Assembly (NCBI RefSeq): GCF_003387475.1 | Contig: NZ_QUNO01000011.1 | Location: 248,001-312,000 of the forward strand | DNA from: Kutzneria buriramensis | GTDB taxonomy: Bacteria; Actinomycetota; Actinomycetes; Mycobacteriales; Pseudonocardiaceae | Direction of reading: 5' to 3' | DNA: 64,000 bases | Shown: in pieces, positions 46,334 through 56,468 of the stretch | Layout of the letters: each line of letters begins with the position of its first letter | How positions within the stretch are numbered: position 1 is the stretch's first letter | The notes under the pieces: generated by a model | What the model was told of the DNA's origin: nothing | Seen by the model: the letters and a program-made list of their open reading frames with translations, nothing else | Databases searched by the model: none | Translations under genes and position numbers: made by a program

Positions 46334-47161
46334 GTGACGACGCTGCGTTTCGATGTGCTCGACGTGTTCACCGACACCCCGTTCACCGGCAACCAGCTCG
46401 CCGTGGTGCACGGCGCCGAGGACCTGTCCGCCGAGCAGATGCGGACAATTGCCGCGGAGTTCGGCTACTCCGAGACGACGTTCCCGCTGCGGCCGACCCA
46501 ACCCGGCGCGGACTACCGGGTTCGGATCTTCACGCCGAGTGAGGAGTTGCCGTTCGCCGGTCACCCGAGTGTGGGAACGTCCTGGCTGCTGGCCCGCGAC
46601 GGCGTCATCGGCTTCGGACCGGCCGTGCAGGAGTGCCTCGCCGGCCTGCTGCCGGTGGTGGTGGACGAGCGCGGCTCGCGGATCACCGGCGGCAAACGCA
46701 CCGTCGGCCCGAGTCTGGACCGGGCCGCGCTGGCGGCGTCGGTCGGGCTCACGGTAGACGATCTGTCCGATGTGGACCCCGGTATCGCCGGCTGCGGCCT
46801 GGACTGGGCGTACCTGGGGGTCAAGCCGGACGCGGTAGCCCGGACCGTGCCGAACCCGGCGGCGATTCTGGCCGCGGGCGCGGAACACGGTGTGCAGGTG
46901 TTCTCGCTGGTCGACGGTGAGGCCCACGCCCGGGTGTTCGCCGGCGACATCGAGGACGCCGCCACCGGCTCGGCGGCGCTGGGCCTGTGCGCGTTCGCCG
47001 TCGACCGCGGACTCATCGGCGAGACGGCGGACATCGTTGTGCGGCAGGGCATCGAGATGGGGCGATCGTCCACTCTGTACTGCTCGGTGACACCGGAGGC
47101 GGTGACGGTCCGGGGTGACGTCGTGCACATCGCCAGCGGCCAACTGAGCTGGGCCGGCTGA
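46334..47161 (+). CDS. PhzF-family isomerase
   Basis: 275 residues of the diaminopimelate-epimerase-like fold. The usual landmarks are present: VFTDTPFTGNQLAVVHGAED, the catalytic Glu in GYSETTFPL, LPFAGHPSVG and ATGSAALGL. PhzF itself isomerises a phenazine precursor, but no other phenazine genes are here and most family members have unknown substrates. Divergent from the MgtE-like gene, 22 bp apart. Confidence 0.92.
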   Translation: MTTLRFDVLDVFTDTPFTGNQLAVVHGAEDLSAEQMRTIAAEFGYSETTFPLRPTQPGADYRVRIFTPSEELPFAGHPSVGTSWLLARDGVIGFGPAVQECLAGLLPVVVDERGSRITGGKRTVGPSLDRAALAASVGLTVDDLSDVDPGIAGCGLDWAYLGVKPDAVARTVPNPAAILAAGAEHGVQVFSLVDGEAHARVFAGDIEDAATGSAALGLCAFAVDRGLIGETADIVVRQGIEMGRSSTLYCSVTPEAVTVRGDVVHIASGQLSWAG

Positions 47162-47163
47162 TT

Positions 47164-47246
47164 GCCACATGCGCTTCCTACTTGCGCGCTGACGCCACAT
47201 GCGCTTCCCATTTGCCACCATCGCGCAAATGGGAAGCGCATGTGGC
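47164..47246. repeat. Family A palindrome, copy 4, with extra arm
   Basis: Perfect 21-bp arms at 47194-47214 and 47226-47246, starting GCCACATGCGCTTCCC. A third, unpaired left arm (GCCACATGCGCTTCCTACTT) is at 47164-47183, so this locus looks like a whole copy next to a half copy. It lies between the convergent phzF-like and kinase genes. Confidence 0.92.
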
Positions 47247-47265
47247 ATAAAAGGCGGGGGATGGG

Positions 47266-48114
47266 CTAGCGGCCGGCTAGGGTGGTGGCGATGACGCCAC
47301 AGCGCTCGGCGGGCCAGCCGTCCTCCTCGGCCCAGTTCACCACGGCCGAGACGAACGTCCATGCCCGCGCCTTGTCGGCGTCCAGGTCCTCGATCTCCAC
47401 CAGCATGTCGAGCCGGCGGCGGATCCGGTCCGGCTCGAAGCGGTTCCACAGCAGCGTGGCCAGGCCGAACTCGGGATCGGCGGCGAGCACCTTGGGGTCG
47501 ATCACCAGCCACGGCTCGCGGTCGCCGGCCAGGATGTTCTGGAAGTGCTGGTCCTCGTTGACCATCTGGCCCAGCGCCCGGGGTCCGAGGGTGCGGCAGT
47601 GGTCGACGGCCTCGTCGATGATCCGCCTGGGCACGCCCTGAGCCCGCGGCAACTGCTCGGCCCAGCGGGCGGCGTTGGCCCGCAGGGTGCGCATCCGGTG
47701 CGGGGCGGGCCGCCGAAGGCGTCTGCGCAGCGTGGCGGCGATCCTCAGAGCGTCCTCGATGGGTTGGTCGGCAAGGGTTTCCGGACGCAGCCGCTCCAGC
47801 AGCAGCACGCCCTCCTCGCCCTCGTGGTCGAGCAGTCGAACCGCACCGTCACCGTCCCACATGGACAGTGCGAGCCACTCGTGCTCGGATTCCTCGTGCG
47901 GCAGTCCGAGTTTGAGCATCGCCGGCGTGCCGTCGGCCCGGCGCACCGGCTGCACGACGCTGACGAACCCGTTGACGGGCCGGCCGTCCAGCGTCAGGTC
48001 CCAGCGGTCCAGGTACTCGCCGGCCAGTTCCGGCAGCCCGTGCAGCCAGCGCGTGGCGTCGTCGTCATCCCAGCTGAGCACCGTCTTCGCGAAGTCCTTG
48101 GGAATCCGGATCAA
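47266..48114 (-). CDS. APH(6)/hydroxyurea-kinase-like phosphotransferase
   Basis: 282 residues resembling streptomycin 6-phosphotransferase and related kinases. The N-lobe has AMLKLGLPHEESEHEWLAL and EGVLLLERLRP. The catalytic loop is MVNEDQHFQNIL, where the family norm is HGDLHxxN: Asp and the distal Asn are kept but the first His is Asn. The metal site is LVIDPKVLAADPEFGLATLL. It may phosphorylate an aminoglycoside or an unrelated small molecule; resistance is not implied by sequence alone. The TTG start has GAGGTG upstream and lies inside the 3' end of the next gene upstream. Confidence 0.82.
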   Translation of the reverse strand: MIRIPKDFAKTVLSWDDDDATRWLHGLPELAGEYLDRWDLTLDGRPVNGFVSVVQPVRRADGTPAMLKLGLPHEESEHEWLALSMWDGDGAVRLLDHEGEEGVLLLERLRPETLADQPIEDALRIAATLRRRLRRPAPHRMRTLRANAARWAEQLPRAQGVPRRIIDEAVDHCRTLGPRALGQMVNEDQHFQNILAGDREPWLVIDPKVLAADPEFGLATLLWNRFEPDRIRRRLDMLVEIEDLDADKARAWTFVSAVVNWAEEDGWPAERCGVIATTLAGR

Positions 48115-48427
48115 GTCGGTACACCTCTGTCCAGAGCGGCTCCGCGTTGAGTCTGGCCGCCCGGAGCGCGTCCGTCACCTCTTTTTCCGGCTCGACCAGC
48201 GAGGCCGTCGCGGGCACGTCGGCCAGGTGGGAGTGCGTGGTGGGGGACCGAACGGTGATCGTGCAGGTCACGCCGTCGCCCAGGCCCGGCACCTGCTGCT
48301 CGTCGCCGCCGACCGCGACCCACAGCGCGCCGTCCCGCCACAGCGCCCAGACCAGCCGCGGCCGGTCGTCGACGGTGATCCAGACGGCGGCGGCCTTGCG
48401 CAAGGCGTTGTCCAGCAGACGGGTCAT
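48065..48427 (-). CDS. Hypothetical protein upstream of the kinase
   Basis: 120 residues from ATG 48427. It is a soluble protein with one beta-rich core (AAVWITVDDRPRLVWALWRD, ALWVAVGGDEQQVPGL) and a helical C-terminus. No family recognised; the fold could be of the SseB-like or tail-type small domain. It overlaps the kinase gene by 50 bp, so the two are translated from one message. Confidence 0.72.
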   Translation of the reverse strand: MTRLLDNALRKAAAVWITVDDRPRLVWALWRDGALWVAVGGDEQQVPGLGDGVTCTITVRSPTTHSHLADVPATASLVEPEKEVTDALRAARLNAEPLWTEVYRLDPDSQGLREDGAQLG

Positions 48428-48541
48428 CTCCACCGGTTCAGCTTCGCACGGGCCTGTGACGGGTGACTCAGCGAATGGCGGGCACCCCGAGGTCGTGCCA
48501 GCATCGCCGTAAGTTACCGGTCAGTACGAGGAGGTACCGCC

Positions 48542-49492
48542 GTGCCGCGTCCCCGCCGATCCTGTCTCGCCGTCCCCGGCTCCAGCCAGAAGATGATCGA
48601 CAAGGCCCGGACGCTGCCGGCCGACCAGGTCTTCCTGGACCTGGAGGACGCCTGCGCGCCGCTGGCCAAGCCGGACGCCCGCAAGACGATCGTGGCCGCG
48701 CTCAACGAGGGCGGCTGGGGTGAGCGGACCCGGGTGGTGCGGGTCAACGACTGGACCACCGAGTGGACCTACCGCGACGTCGTCGAGGTGGTCGAGGGGG
48801 CCGGCGCCAACCTGGACTGCCTGATGCTGCCCAAGGTGCAGACCGCGCAGCAGGTGCAGGCGCTGGACCTGCTGCTCACCCAGATCGAGAAGACCATGGG
48901 TTACGAGGTCGGCCGGATCGGCATCGAGGCCCAGATCGAGAACGCCCGCGGCCTCGTCGAGGTGGACGCCATCGCCACCGCCTCGCCCCGGGTGGAGACG
49001 ATCATCTTCGGCCCGGCCGACTTCATGGCGTCCATCAACATGAAGTCGCTGGTCGTCGGCGAGCAGCCGCCCGGCTACGACGTCGGCGACGCCTACCACT
49101 ACATCCTCATGCGCATCCTGATGGCCGCCCGCGCCAACGACGTGCAGGCGATCGACGGGCCGTACCTCCAGATTCGGGACGTGGACGGCTTCCGCCGCGT
49201 CGCCGGCCGCGCCGCCGCGCTCGGCTACGACGGCAAATGGGTGCTGCACCCCGGCCAGATCGACGCGGCCAACGAGGTGTTCAGCCCGGACCAGTCCGAC
49301 TACGACCACGCCGAGAACATCCTGGACGCCTACGAGTACTTCACCTCCGACGCCGGCGGAAAGCGCGGCGCGGTGATGTTGGGCGACGAGATGATCGACG
49401 AGGCGTCGCGGAAGATGGCGCTGGTGATCGCCGGCAAGGGGCGCGCGGCTGGCATGTCCCGCACGGACAAGTGGGCCCCGCCGGCGGAATGA
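48542..49492 (+). CDS. HpcH/HpaI-CitE-family acyl-CoA lyase
   Basis: 316 residues, TIM barrel. PGSSQKMIDKARTLPADQVF opens the domain, FLDLEDACAP and EAQIENARG carry the magnesium ligands, and IIFGPADFMASINM contacts the CoA ester. It cleaves or forms C-C bonds in malyl-, methylmalyl- or hydroxymethylglutaryl-CoA type substrates. The GTG start has GAGGAGG upstream. The acyl-CoA dehydrogenase 0.7 kb on and the MaoC hydratase at 60.7 kb are enzyme types that accompany such lyases in branched-chain or methylmalyl-CoA routes. Tandem repeats begin at the stop codon. Confidence 0.9.
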   Translation: MPRPRRSCLAVPGSSQKMIDKARTLPADQVFLDLEDACAPLAKPDARKTIVAALNEGGWGERTRVVRVNDWTTEWTYRDVVEVVEGAGANLDCLMLPKVQTAQQVQALDLLLTQIEKTMGYEVGRIGIEAQIENARGLVEVDAIATASPRVETIIFGPADFMASINMKSLVVGEQPPGYDVGDAYHYILMRILMAARANDVQAIDGPYLQIRDVDGFRRVAGRAAALGYDGKWVLHPGQIDAANEVFSPDQSDYDHAENILDAYEYFTSDAGGKRGAVMLGDEMIDEASRKMALVIAGKGRAAGMSRTDKWAPPAE

Positions 49493-49680
49493 TCGCGGCC
49501 GTGTTCTGCGCGGACGAGTGGGCGCCGTTGGCGGAGTGATCGCGGGTGAGTGGATGCCGCCGGTGGAGTGATCGCGGCCGTGTTCTGCGCGGACGAGTGG
49601 GCGCCGTTGGCGGAGTGATCGCGGGTGAGTGGATGCCGCCGGTGGAGTGATCGCGGCCGTGTTCTGCGCAGACAAGCTGG
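49491..49680. repeat. 79-bp minisatellite, 2.4 copies
   Basis: Units start at 49491, 49570 and 49649 with GATCGCGGCCGTGTTCTGCG. Units one and two are identical as far as I can read; the third is cut at 49680. Each unit contains two sub-blocks (47 and 32 bp) that resemble the last codons and stop of the preceding lyase gene (GACAAGTGGGCCCCGCCGG versus GACGAGTGGGCGCCGTTGG). The gap 49681-49913 has a CGCGGC/GCCGCG dyad near 49815-49835 and probably the next promoter. Confidence 0.88.
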
Positions 49681-49913
49681 CTCGGCCGGCGGCATGGACG
49701 AGCGTGGTGTCGGCGCGGATTCCTGCCGCGCCGGCATTTGATCCGTGTCTCGTGAACGCGTAGGAACGTGTTACTGTTTGTGAGGCGGATCAAAGATCAG
49801 ACTACACAAATCGCGGCATTCGACTACGCCGCGTGGTGAATCACGGTGAGATAACGCACAGAAGGCAACCTTGGTTTGCCTCGCACCCCCGGTGTCGGTT
49901 CAGGCTGGTCCCC

Positions 49914-50075
49914 ATGTCCAAGCACTCGAAGGGGATTCACCTGTTCCGCCGCCGTCGCCACGACGATCTGCTGGAGCGCAGCTTCGTGCCGTGCGCCGGC
50001 TGCGGCCGGTCGGTCTACGTGTTCGCGGAGCAGTGCCGGTCCTGCGGCGACGCCGTCCAGGTCCGCGCCAGCTGA
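49914..50075 (+). CDS. 53-residue zinc-ribbon protein
   Basis: MSKHSKGIHLFRRRRHDDLL is followed by a ribbon VPCAGCGRSVYVFAEQCRSC-G with two CxxC knuckles, then a short tail. The basic N-terminus could bind nucleic acid. ATG 49914 starts the compact protein; an upstream in-frame ATG would add an unlikely basic stretch. Single gene between repeats and the acyl-CoA dehydrogenase. Function unknown. Confidence 0.7.
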   Translation: MSKHSKGIHLFRRRRHDDLLERSFVPCAGCGRSVYVFAEQCRSCGDAVQVRAS

Positions 50076-50164
50076 ACCGATCGGGTGAGCACCTTCACAG
50101 GGTGAGACGTCGCGGGGTTGGGGATACTCACCGGTAACCAGTCAGCGACGACAAGGGGACCATC

Positions 50165-51361
50165 ATGGCCCGGCTCGCCCAGACCGCCGGTCTCACCGAG
50201 GTGCAGCAGGAGATCCTGAACACTGTTCGCGACTTCGTGAACAAGGAGATCATCCCGCACGCCCAGGCGCTGGAGCACGACGACGCCTACCCGGCGGACA
50301 TCGTCGAGGGGATGAAGGAGATGGGGCTGTTCGGCCTCACCATCCCCGAGGAGTTCGGCGGGCTCGGCGAGTCGCTGCTGACCTACGCGCTGGTCGTGGA
50401 GCAGATCGCCCGCGGCTGGATGAGCGTCTCCGGCGTGATCAACACGCACTTCATCGTCGCGCACATGATCAAGCAGCACGGCACGGACGCGCAGAAGGCG
50501 CATTACCTGCCGAAGATGGCCACCGGCGAGATCCGCGGCTCGTTCTCCATGTCCGAGCCGGACCTCGGCTCCGACGTCGCCGCGATCAAGACGCGGGCCC
50601 GCAAGGACGGCGACTCCTACGTCATCGACGGTCAGAAGATGTGGCTGACCAACGGCGGCACCTCCAACCTGACCGCGGTCCTCGTCCGCACGGACGAGGG
50701 CGCGGACAAGCCGCACAAGAACCTCACGGCCTTCCTGGTCGACAAGCCGGTCGGCTACGGCGAGGTGACGCCCGGCCTGACCATCCCCGGCAAGATCGCC
50801 AAGATGGGCTACAAGGGCGTGGACACCACCGAGATGGTGTTCAGCGGCTACGAGATCGCGGCCGACCAGGTGCTCGGCGGCGTCACCGGCCAGGGCTTCT
50901 CGCAGATGATGGACGGCGTCGAGGTCGGCCGGGTCAACGTGGCCGCCCGCGCCTGCGGCATCTCGATCCGCGCCTTCGAGCTGGCCGTCGAGTACGCCCA
51001 GCAGCGCAAGACCTTCGGCAAGCAGATCGCCGACCACCAGGCGATCGCGTTCAAGCTGGCCGAGATGGCGACCAAGGTCGAGGCGGCGCACCTGATGATG
51101 GTGAACGCGGCCCGGCTCAAGGACTCCGGGCAGCGCAACGACGTCGAGGCCGGCATGGCCAAGCTGATCGCCTCCGAGTACTGCGCCGAGGTGACCCAGG
51201 AGTCCTTCCGCATCCACGGCGGCTACGGCTACTCCAAGGAGTACGAGATCGAGCGCCTCATGCGGGAGGCCCCCTTCCTGCTGATCGGCGAGGGCACCAG
51301 CGAGATCCAGAAGACGATCATCAGCCGGGGACTGCTCCGGGAGTACCAATCCCGGGGTTGA
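50165..51361 (+). CDS. Acyl-CoA dehydrogenase
   Basis: 398 residues, FAD-dependent alpha,beta-dehydrogenation of a short or branched acyl-CoA. GSFSMSEPDLGSDVAAIKTR and KMWLTNGGTSNL are FAD contacts, QQRKTFGKQIADHQAI the C-terminal helical domain, and the catalytic base is Glu in LLIGEGTSEIQKTII. An ATG 10 bases after an AAGGGG. Closest functional classes are short/branched-chain or methylsuccinyl-CoA-type dehydrogenases, but the chain specificity cannot be read. Confidence 0.93.
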   Translation: MARLAQTAGLTEVQQEILNTVRDFVNKEIIPHAQALEHDDAYPADIVEGMKEMGLFGLTIPEEFGGLGESLLTYALVVEQIARGWMSVSGVINTHFIVAHMIKQHGTDAQKAHYLPKMATGEIRGSFSMSEPDLGSDVAAIKTRARKDGDSYVIDGQKMWLTNGGTSNLTAVLVRTDEGADKPHKNLTAFLVDKPVGYGEVTPGLTIPGKIAKMGYKGVDTTEMVFSGYEIAADQVLGGVTGQGFSQMMDGVEVGRVNVAARACGISIRAFELAVEYAQQRKTFGKQIADHQAIAFKLAEMATKVEAAHLMMVNAARLKDSGQRNDVEAGMAKLIASEYCAEVTQESFRIHGGYGYSKEYEIERLMREAPFLLIGEGTSEIQKTIISRGLLREYQSRG

Positions 51362-51448
51362 TCTCGGCCCGTCCGGCACGCCCGGTTCGCGTGGTTCGTT
51401 GGTCGTGAGGACAATGGGAGGCCACCGACCGCGAACGAGGTGATATCG

Positions 51449-51973
51449 GTGACGAGTTCGTTCTCATCGCAGGACCGGCCGACCGGCCCGCCGCGACTGC
51501 CGACGAAGCCGACCGGCTGGCCGATCGGCTCGTACGAGGAGTACGGGCAGGCGCAGCGCGCCGTCGACTTCCTGGCCGAGAGCGAGTTCCCGGTGCAGGA
51601 CGTGACCATCGTCGGCGTCGACCTGATGCTGGTGGAGCGGGTCACCGGCCGGCTGTCCTGGCGCCGCGTGCTGGGCGCCGGCGCGGCCTCGGGCGCGTGG
51701 TTCGGCCTGTTCGTGGGCGTGATGCTGAGCCTGTTCACCGGCGGCCAGTCGGCGGGCCTGCTCCAGATCGCCGTGTGCCTGGTGCTGGGCGTGCTGTTCT
51801 TCGTGGTGTTCGCGGCCGTCGGCTACGCCTCCACCCGCGGCCGGCGCGACTTCCAGTCCTCCAGCCAGCTGGTGGCCGGCCGCTACGACGTGCTGTGCCA
51901 GCCCCGCAACGCCGAGCAGGGCCGTGACCTGCTGGCCAAGCTGGCGATGCGCCCGGCCGCCGGGCCGCTCTAG
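51449..51973 (+). CDS. General stress protein 17M-like membrane protein (Rv1234-like)
   Basis: 174 residues. A domain with GSYEEYGQAQRAVDFLAES and FPVQDVTIVGVDL resembles the general stress protein 17M N-terminal fold. Two transmembrane helices follow (GAASGAWFGLFVGVMLSLF and the AVCLVLGVLFFVVFAAVGY region), and a cytoplasmic tail returns to the fold (SSQLVAGRYDVLCQPRNAEQ). GAGG lies eight bases before GTG 51449. The gene precedes the trehalose importer in mycobacteria too. Confidence 0.87.
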   Translation: MTSSFSSQDRPTGPPRLPTKPTGWPIGSYEEYGQAQRAVDFLAESEFPVQDVTIVGVDLMLVERVTGRLSWRRVLGAGAASGAWFGLFVGVMLSLFTGGQSAGLLQIAVCLVLGVLFFVVFAAVGYASTRGRRDFQSSSQLVAGRYDVLCQPRNAEQGRDLLAKLAMRPAAGPL

Positions 51974-51982
51974 CGCGAACCG

Positions 51983-52009
51983 CCCGCCGGTGGGGTCTCC
52001 GCCGGCGGG
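51983..52009 (+). terminator. Hairpin after stress-protein gene
   Basis: CCCGCCGG (51983-51990) pairs with CCGGCGGG (52002-52009) across an 11-base loop, 10 bp after the stop. No T-run, but the position fits a terminator. The remaining gap to 52221 should hold the importer promoter. Confidence 0.6.
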
Positions 52010-52221
52010 CCTTGGTACATCTGGGCAAGAGGCACGCCCGGTGTCTGAATCGTTGCCCCAATCGCTTGCGGCCGCCAAAACGGCGGTCCTAGGTTCGGCT
52101 GCACCGGTCCGCCGGGGCGGGCCGGGGCACATCGGGGTGCCGGGCTGATCTGGTGGACTTCGTGGGTGTCCGCCGGTACGTGCGCGGGTTCGGCCCCCTT
52201 CAGCGATGGGAGGCAGGACCG

Positions 52222-53495
52222 ATGGCACAGCCAACCGGTCGGCGCCCGCGGTGGCGACGGGGCGCGGTGGCGATGGCCGCCGCGGCACTGGCCGCACCGA
52301 TGGTGGCCGCCTGCGGGGCGGGTGCCGGCGAGGGCGTCACGATCACCGTGTACTACCCGCCGGAACAGCACTTCCAGAACGTCGTCGACCAGTGCAACCA
52401 GCAGGCCGGCGGCGCGTACCACATCGTCGACGTCACGTCGCCGCGCGATGCCGACGGCCAGCGCGAGCAGATGGTGCGAAGACTGGCCGCCGGGGACCCC
52501 AGTCTCGACATCCTCGGCCTGGACGTGACCTGGACGTCGGAGTTCGCCGGCGCGGGCTGGATCGAGCCGTGGACCGGCGCGAACGAGGCGCAGGCGCGCC
52601 AGGACGTGCTCGCCGGGCCGCTGGCCTCGGCGTCCTACAACGGAAAGCTCTACGGGGCGACGAAGAACACGAACGTGCAGCTGCTGTGGTACCGCGGCGA
52701 TCTGGTGAGCACACCACCGTCCACTTGGGACGAGATGATCGCCGACGCGCAGCAGCTCAAGCAGCGGGGCAAGAAGTACAAGATCGGCTTCACCGGCGCG
52801 CAGTACGAGGGCCTGGTGGTCGGCTTCAACACGCTGACCGCGTCCGCGGGCGGCACGCTGGTCTCCGACGACGGCACGAAGGCGGTCGTCGACGACGGCG
52901 CGGTGCAGGCGCTGGCCATGCTCAAGAAGTTCGCCACCGCCGGCGTCACCGACGCCGGCCTGTCCAGCGCGCAGGAGCAGCAGATCGCGCTGCTGATGGA
53001 GAACGGCGACTCGGCGTTCGAGCTGAACTGGCCGTACGTCTACGCGGCGATGCAGCAGGACAAGCCCGACCTGTTCAAGAACTTCAAGTGGACCCGGTAC
53101 CCGAGCCTGACGCCGGGCGGCCAGGCCAAGGTCACCATCGGCGGCGAGAACCTGGCGATCAGCACCTACTCGCAGCACAAGGACGAGGCGTTCAAGGCGG
53201 CGCTGTGCCTGCGCAGCCCGCAGATGCAGGACTACTCCGCGGTCAACGACGGCGTGCCGCCGACGATCGCCAGCGTCTACGACGCGCCGGACATGGCCAA
53301 GGCGTACCCGATGAAGGACGACATCAAGGCGGAGCTGGCCACCGCCGCGAGCCGGCCGATCACGCCCGCCTACCAGAACGTCTCCACCATCATGCAGAAC
53401 CTGCTCTCGCCGCCGTCGGCCATCGATCCGCAGGCCACCGCGGACAAGATGCGGCAGGCGATCCAGGACGCGCTGGACTCCAAGGGGGTGCTCCC

Positions 53496-53499
<4 letters not shown>
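52222..53499 (+). CDS. lpqY: Trehalose-binding lipoprotein LpqY
   Basis: 425 residues. A lipoprotein signal ends in PMVAAC. The mature protein is an SBP_bac_1 sugar-binding domain (ITVYYPPEQHFQNVVDQC, TWTSEFAGAGWIEPWT, GATKNTNVQLLWYR). Position before SugA/B/C homologues and the corA neighbour identify it as the LpqY type, which in mycobacteria captures trehalose released during mycolate transfer. In a lineage that may lack mycolic acids it could serve as a general trehalose or glucoside importer. GGAGG and GGCAGGA precede the ATG. Confidence 0.9.
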
Positions 53500-54433
<934 letters not shown>

Positions 54434-54434
<1 letters not shown>

Positions 54435-55267
54435 TGGCCGTCATCACGACCGGAAAACGCGTCCGGTGGACGATCATCGACGTCATCGTGGTGGTGTACG
54501 CGCTGGTGCCGGTGCTGTGGACGCTGTCGCTGTCGTTCAAGTCCAAGGCGACCATCGGCGACGGTTCGTTCATCCCGCAGGAATGGTCGGTGCAGAGCTA
54601 CGTCGACATCTTCCAGACCAACGACTTCCTGCTGGCGCTGGTCAACTCCATCGGCATCTCGCTGATCGCCACCGCGATCGCCGTGGTGCTGGGCACGATG
54701 GCCGCCTACGCCATCGCCCGGCTGGACTTCCCCGGCAAGACCGCGCTGGTCGGCTTCTCCCTGCTGGTGGCCATGTTCCCGCAGGTGTCGCTGGTGTCGC
54801 CGCTGTTCTCCATCGAGCGGTCGCTGAGCCTGTTCGACACCTGGCCGGGGCTGATCCTGCCGTACATCACCTTCGCCCTGCCGCTGGCCATCTACACGCT
54901 GTCGGCGTTCTTCCGGGAGATCCCGTGGGAGCTGGAGAAGGCGGCCAAGATGGACGGCGCGACGCCGGCGCAGGCGTTCCGGCGGGTGATCGCGCCGCTG
55001 GCCGCGCCGGGCGTGTTCACCACCGCCATCCTGGTGTTCATCTTCTGCTGGAACGACTTCCTGTTCGCCATCTCGCTGACGGCGACCACCCGCTCCCGCA
55101 CGGTGCCGGCGGCCCTGCAGTTCTTCACCGGCGCCTCGCAGTTCGAGGACCCGACCGGGCAGATCTGCGCGGCGGCGGTGGTGATCACGATCCCGATCGT
55201 GTTGTTCGTGCTGTTCTTCCAGCGTCGCATCGTGGCGGGGCTGACCTCCGGCGCCGTGAAGGGGTGA
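54434..55267 (+). CDS. sugB: Trehalose ABC transporter permease SugB
   Basis: 277 residues, MalG-type permease. Six helices start with the [20 protein letters not shown] segment; the EAA motif is [23 protein letters not shown] 54434 has GGGAGG five bases upstream; the ATG three bases earlier also exists. Seven bases separate it from sugC. Confidence 0.93.
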
Positions 55268-55274
55268 GGCCGTC

Positions 55275-56459
55275 GTGGCCGAGATAGTTCTGGACAAGGT
55301 GACCAAGCGCTACGCGGACGGCGCGCTGGCCGTCTCCGACGTGAACATCGAGATCGCCGACGGCGAGTTCGTGATCCTGGTCGGGCCCTCGGGCTGCGGC
55401 AAGTCCACCACGCTCAACATGATCGCCGGGCTGGAGGACATCACCGGCGGCGAGCTGCGCATCGGCGGCGTGCGGATGAACGAGAAGGCGCCCAAGGACC
55501 GGGACATCGCCATGGTGTTCCAGTCCTACGCGCTGTACCCGCACATGACCGTGCGGGAGAACATGGCCTTCCCGCTGAGACTGGCCAAGGTGGACAACGC
55601 GACGGTGACGAGGAAGGTGGAGGAGGCCGCCGCGATCCTGGACCTCAAGGCGCACCTGGACCGCAAGCCGGCCAACCTGTCCGGCGGCCAGCGGCAGCGG
55701 GTCGCGATGGGGCGGGCGATCGTGCGCAGCCCCAAGGCGTTCCTCATGGACGAGCCATTGTCCAATTTGGACGCCAAGCTGCGCGGGCAGATGCGCACCT
55801 CGGTGTCGCGGCTCCAGAAGCAGCTGGGCACCACCACCGTGTACGTGACCCACGACCAGACCGAGGCGATGACGCTCGGCGACCGGGTCGTGGTGCTGCG
55901 CGGCGGGCTCGTGCAGCAGATCGGCGCGCCGCAGTTCCTCTACGACCACCCGGCCAACCTGTTCGTGGCCGGCTTCATCGGCGCGCCGGCAATGAACTTC
56001 CTGCCGGCCACGCTGGAGAACGGGTCGCTGTCGACGCCGCTGGGCACGGTCGCGCTGACCGACCGGGTCCGGCGGGCGGCGGAGGCGGCGGACGCGCCCC
56101 GTGAGGTGATCATGGGCGTGCGGCCGGAGCACTTCGAGGACGCGTCCCTGGTGGACGCGGCGGCGCTGGACCGGGGCGCGTCCTTCGACGCGCAGGTCGA
56201 GGTGCTGGAGTCGATGGGCGCGGAGAAGTTCGCGTACTTCTCGGTGGAGGGCGGCGAGGCGCACGCCTCCGACCTCGCGGACCTGGCCGCCGACGCCGGA
56301 TCCGCGGGTGTGCCGGACACCGGAAGCCAGGTGGTGACACGGCTGTCCGCGGCGTCGGCGGTGGCCGAGGGCCAGCCGGCGAAGTTCTGGTTCGACACCG
56401 ACAAGGTCCAGCTGTTCGACCCGGCCTCGGGAGCGAACCTCACCTATTCGGCGGATTGA
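55275..56459 (+). CDS. sugC: Trehalose ABC transporter ATPase SugC
   Basis: 394 residues, MalK/UgpC-type ATPase. Walker A GPSGCGKST, signature LSGGQRQRVAMGRA, Walker B FLMDEPLSNLD and the His switch YVTHDQTEAM are intact. The C-terminal TOBE regulatory domain includes VIMGVRPEHFED. Length is within one residue of the mycobacterial protein as I recall it. It ends the operon, before a very strong terminator. Confidence 0.95.
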   Translation: MAEIVLDKVTKRYADGALAVSDVNIEIADGEFVILVGPSGCGKSTTLNMIAGLEDITGGELRIGGVRMNEKAPKDRDIAMVFQSYALYPHMTVRENMAFPLRLAKVDNATVTRKVEEAAAILDLKAHLDRKPANLSGGQRQRVAMGRAIVRSPKAFLMDEPLSNLDAKLRGQMRTSVSRLQKQLGTTTVYVTHDQTEAMTLGDRVVVLRGGLVQQIGAPQFLYDHPANLFVAGFIGAPAMNFLPATLENGSLSTPLGTVALTDRVRRAAEAADAPREVIMGVRPEHFEDASLVDAAALDRGASFDAQVEVLESMGAEKFAYFSVEGGEAHASDLADLAADAGSAGVPDTGSQVVTRLSAASAVAEGQPAKFWFDTDKVQLFDPASGANLTYSAD

Positions 56460-56468
56460 GCGCCACCG

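Noticed and set aside
46334-47161. Phenazine biosynthesis
   Set aside because: Only a PhzF-like gene is present and most family members are unrelated to phenazines.
47266-48114. Firm call of streptomycin resistance
   Set aside because: The catalytic loop departs from APH(6) enzymes and no antibiotic cluster is nearby; sequence supports only the kinase family.
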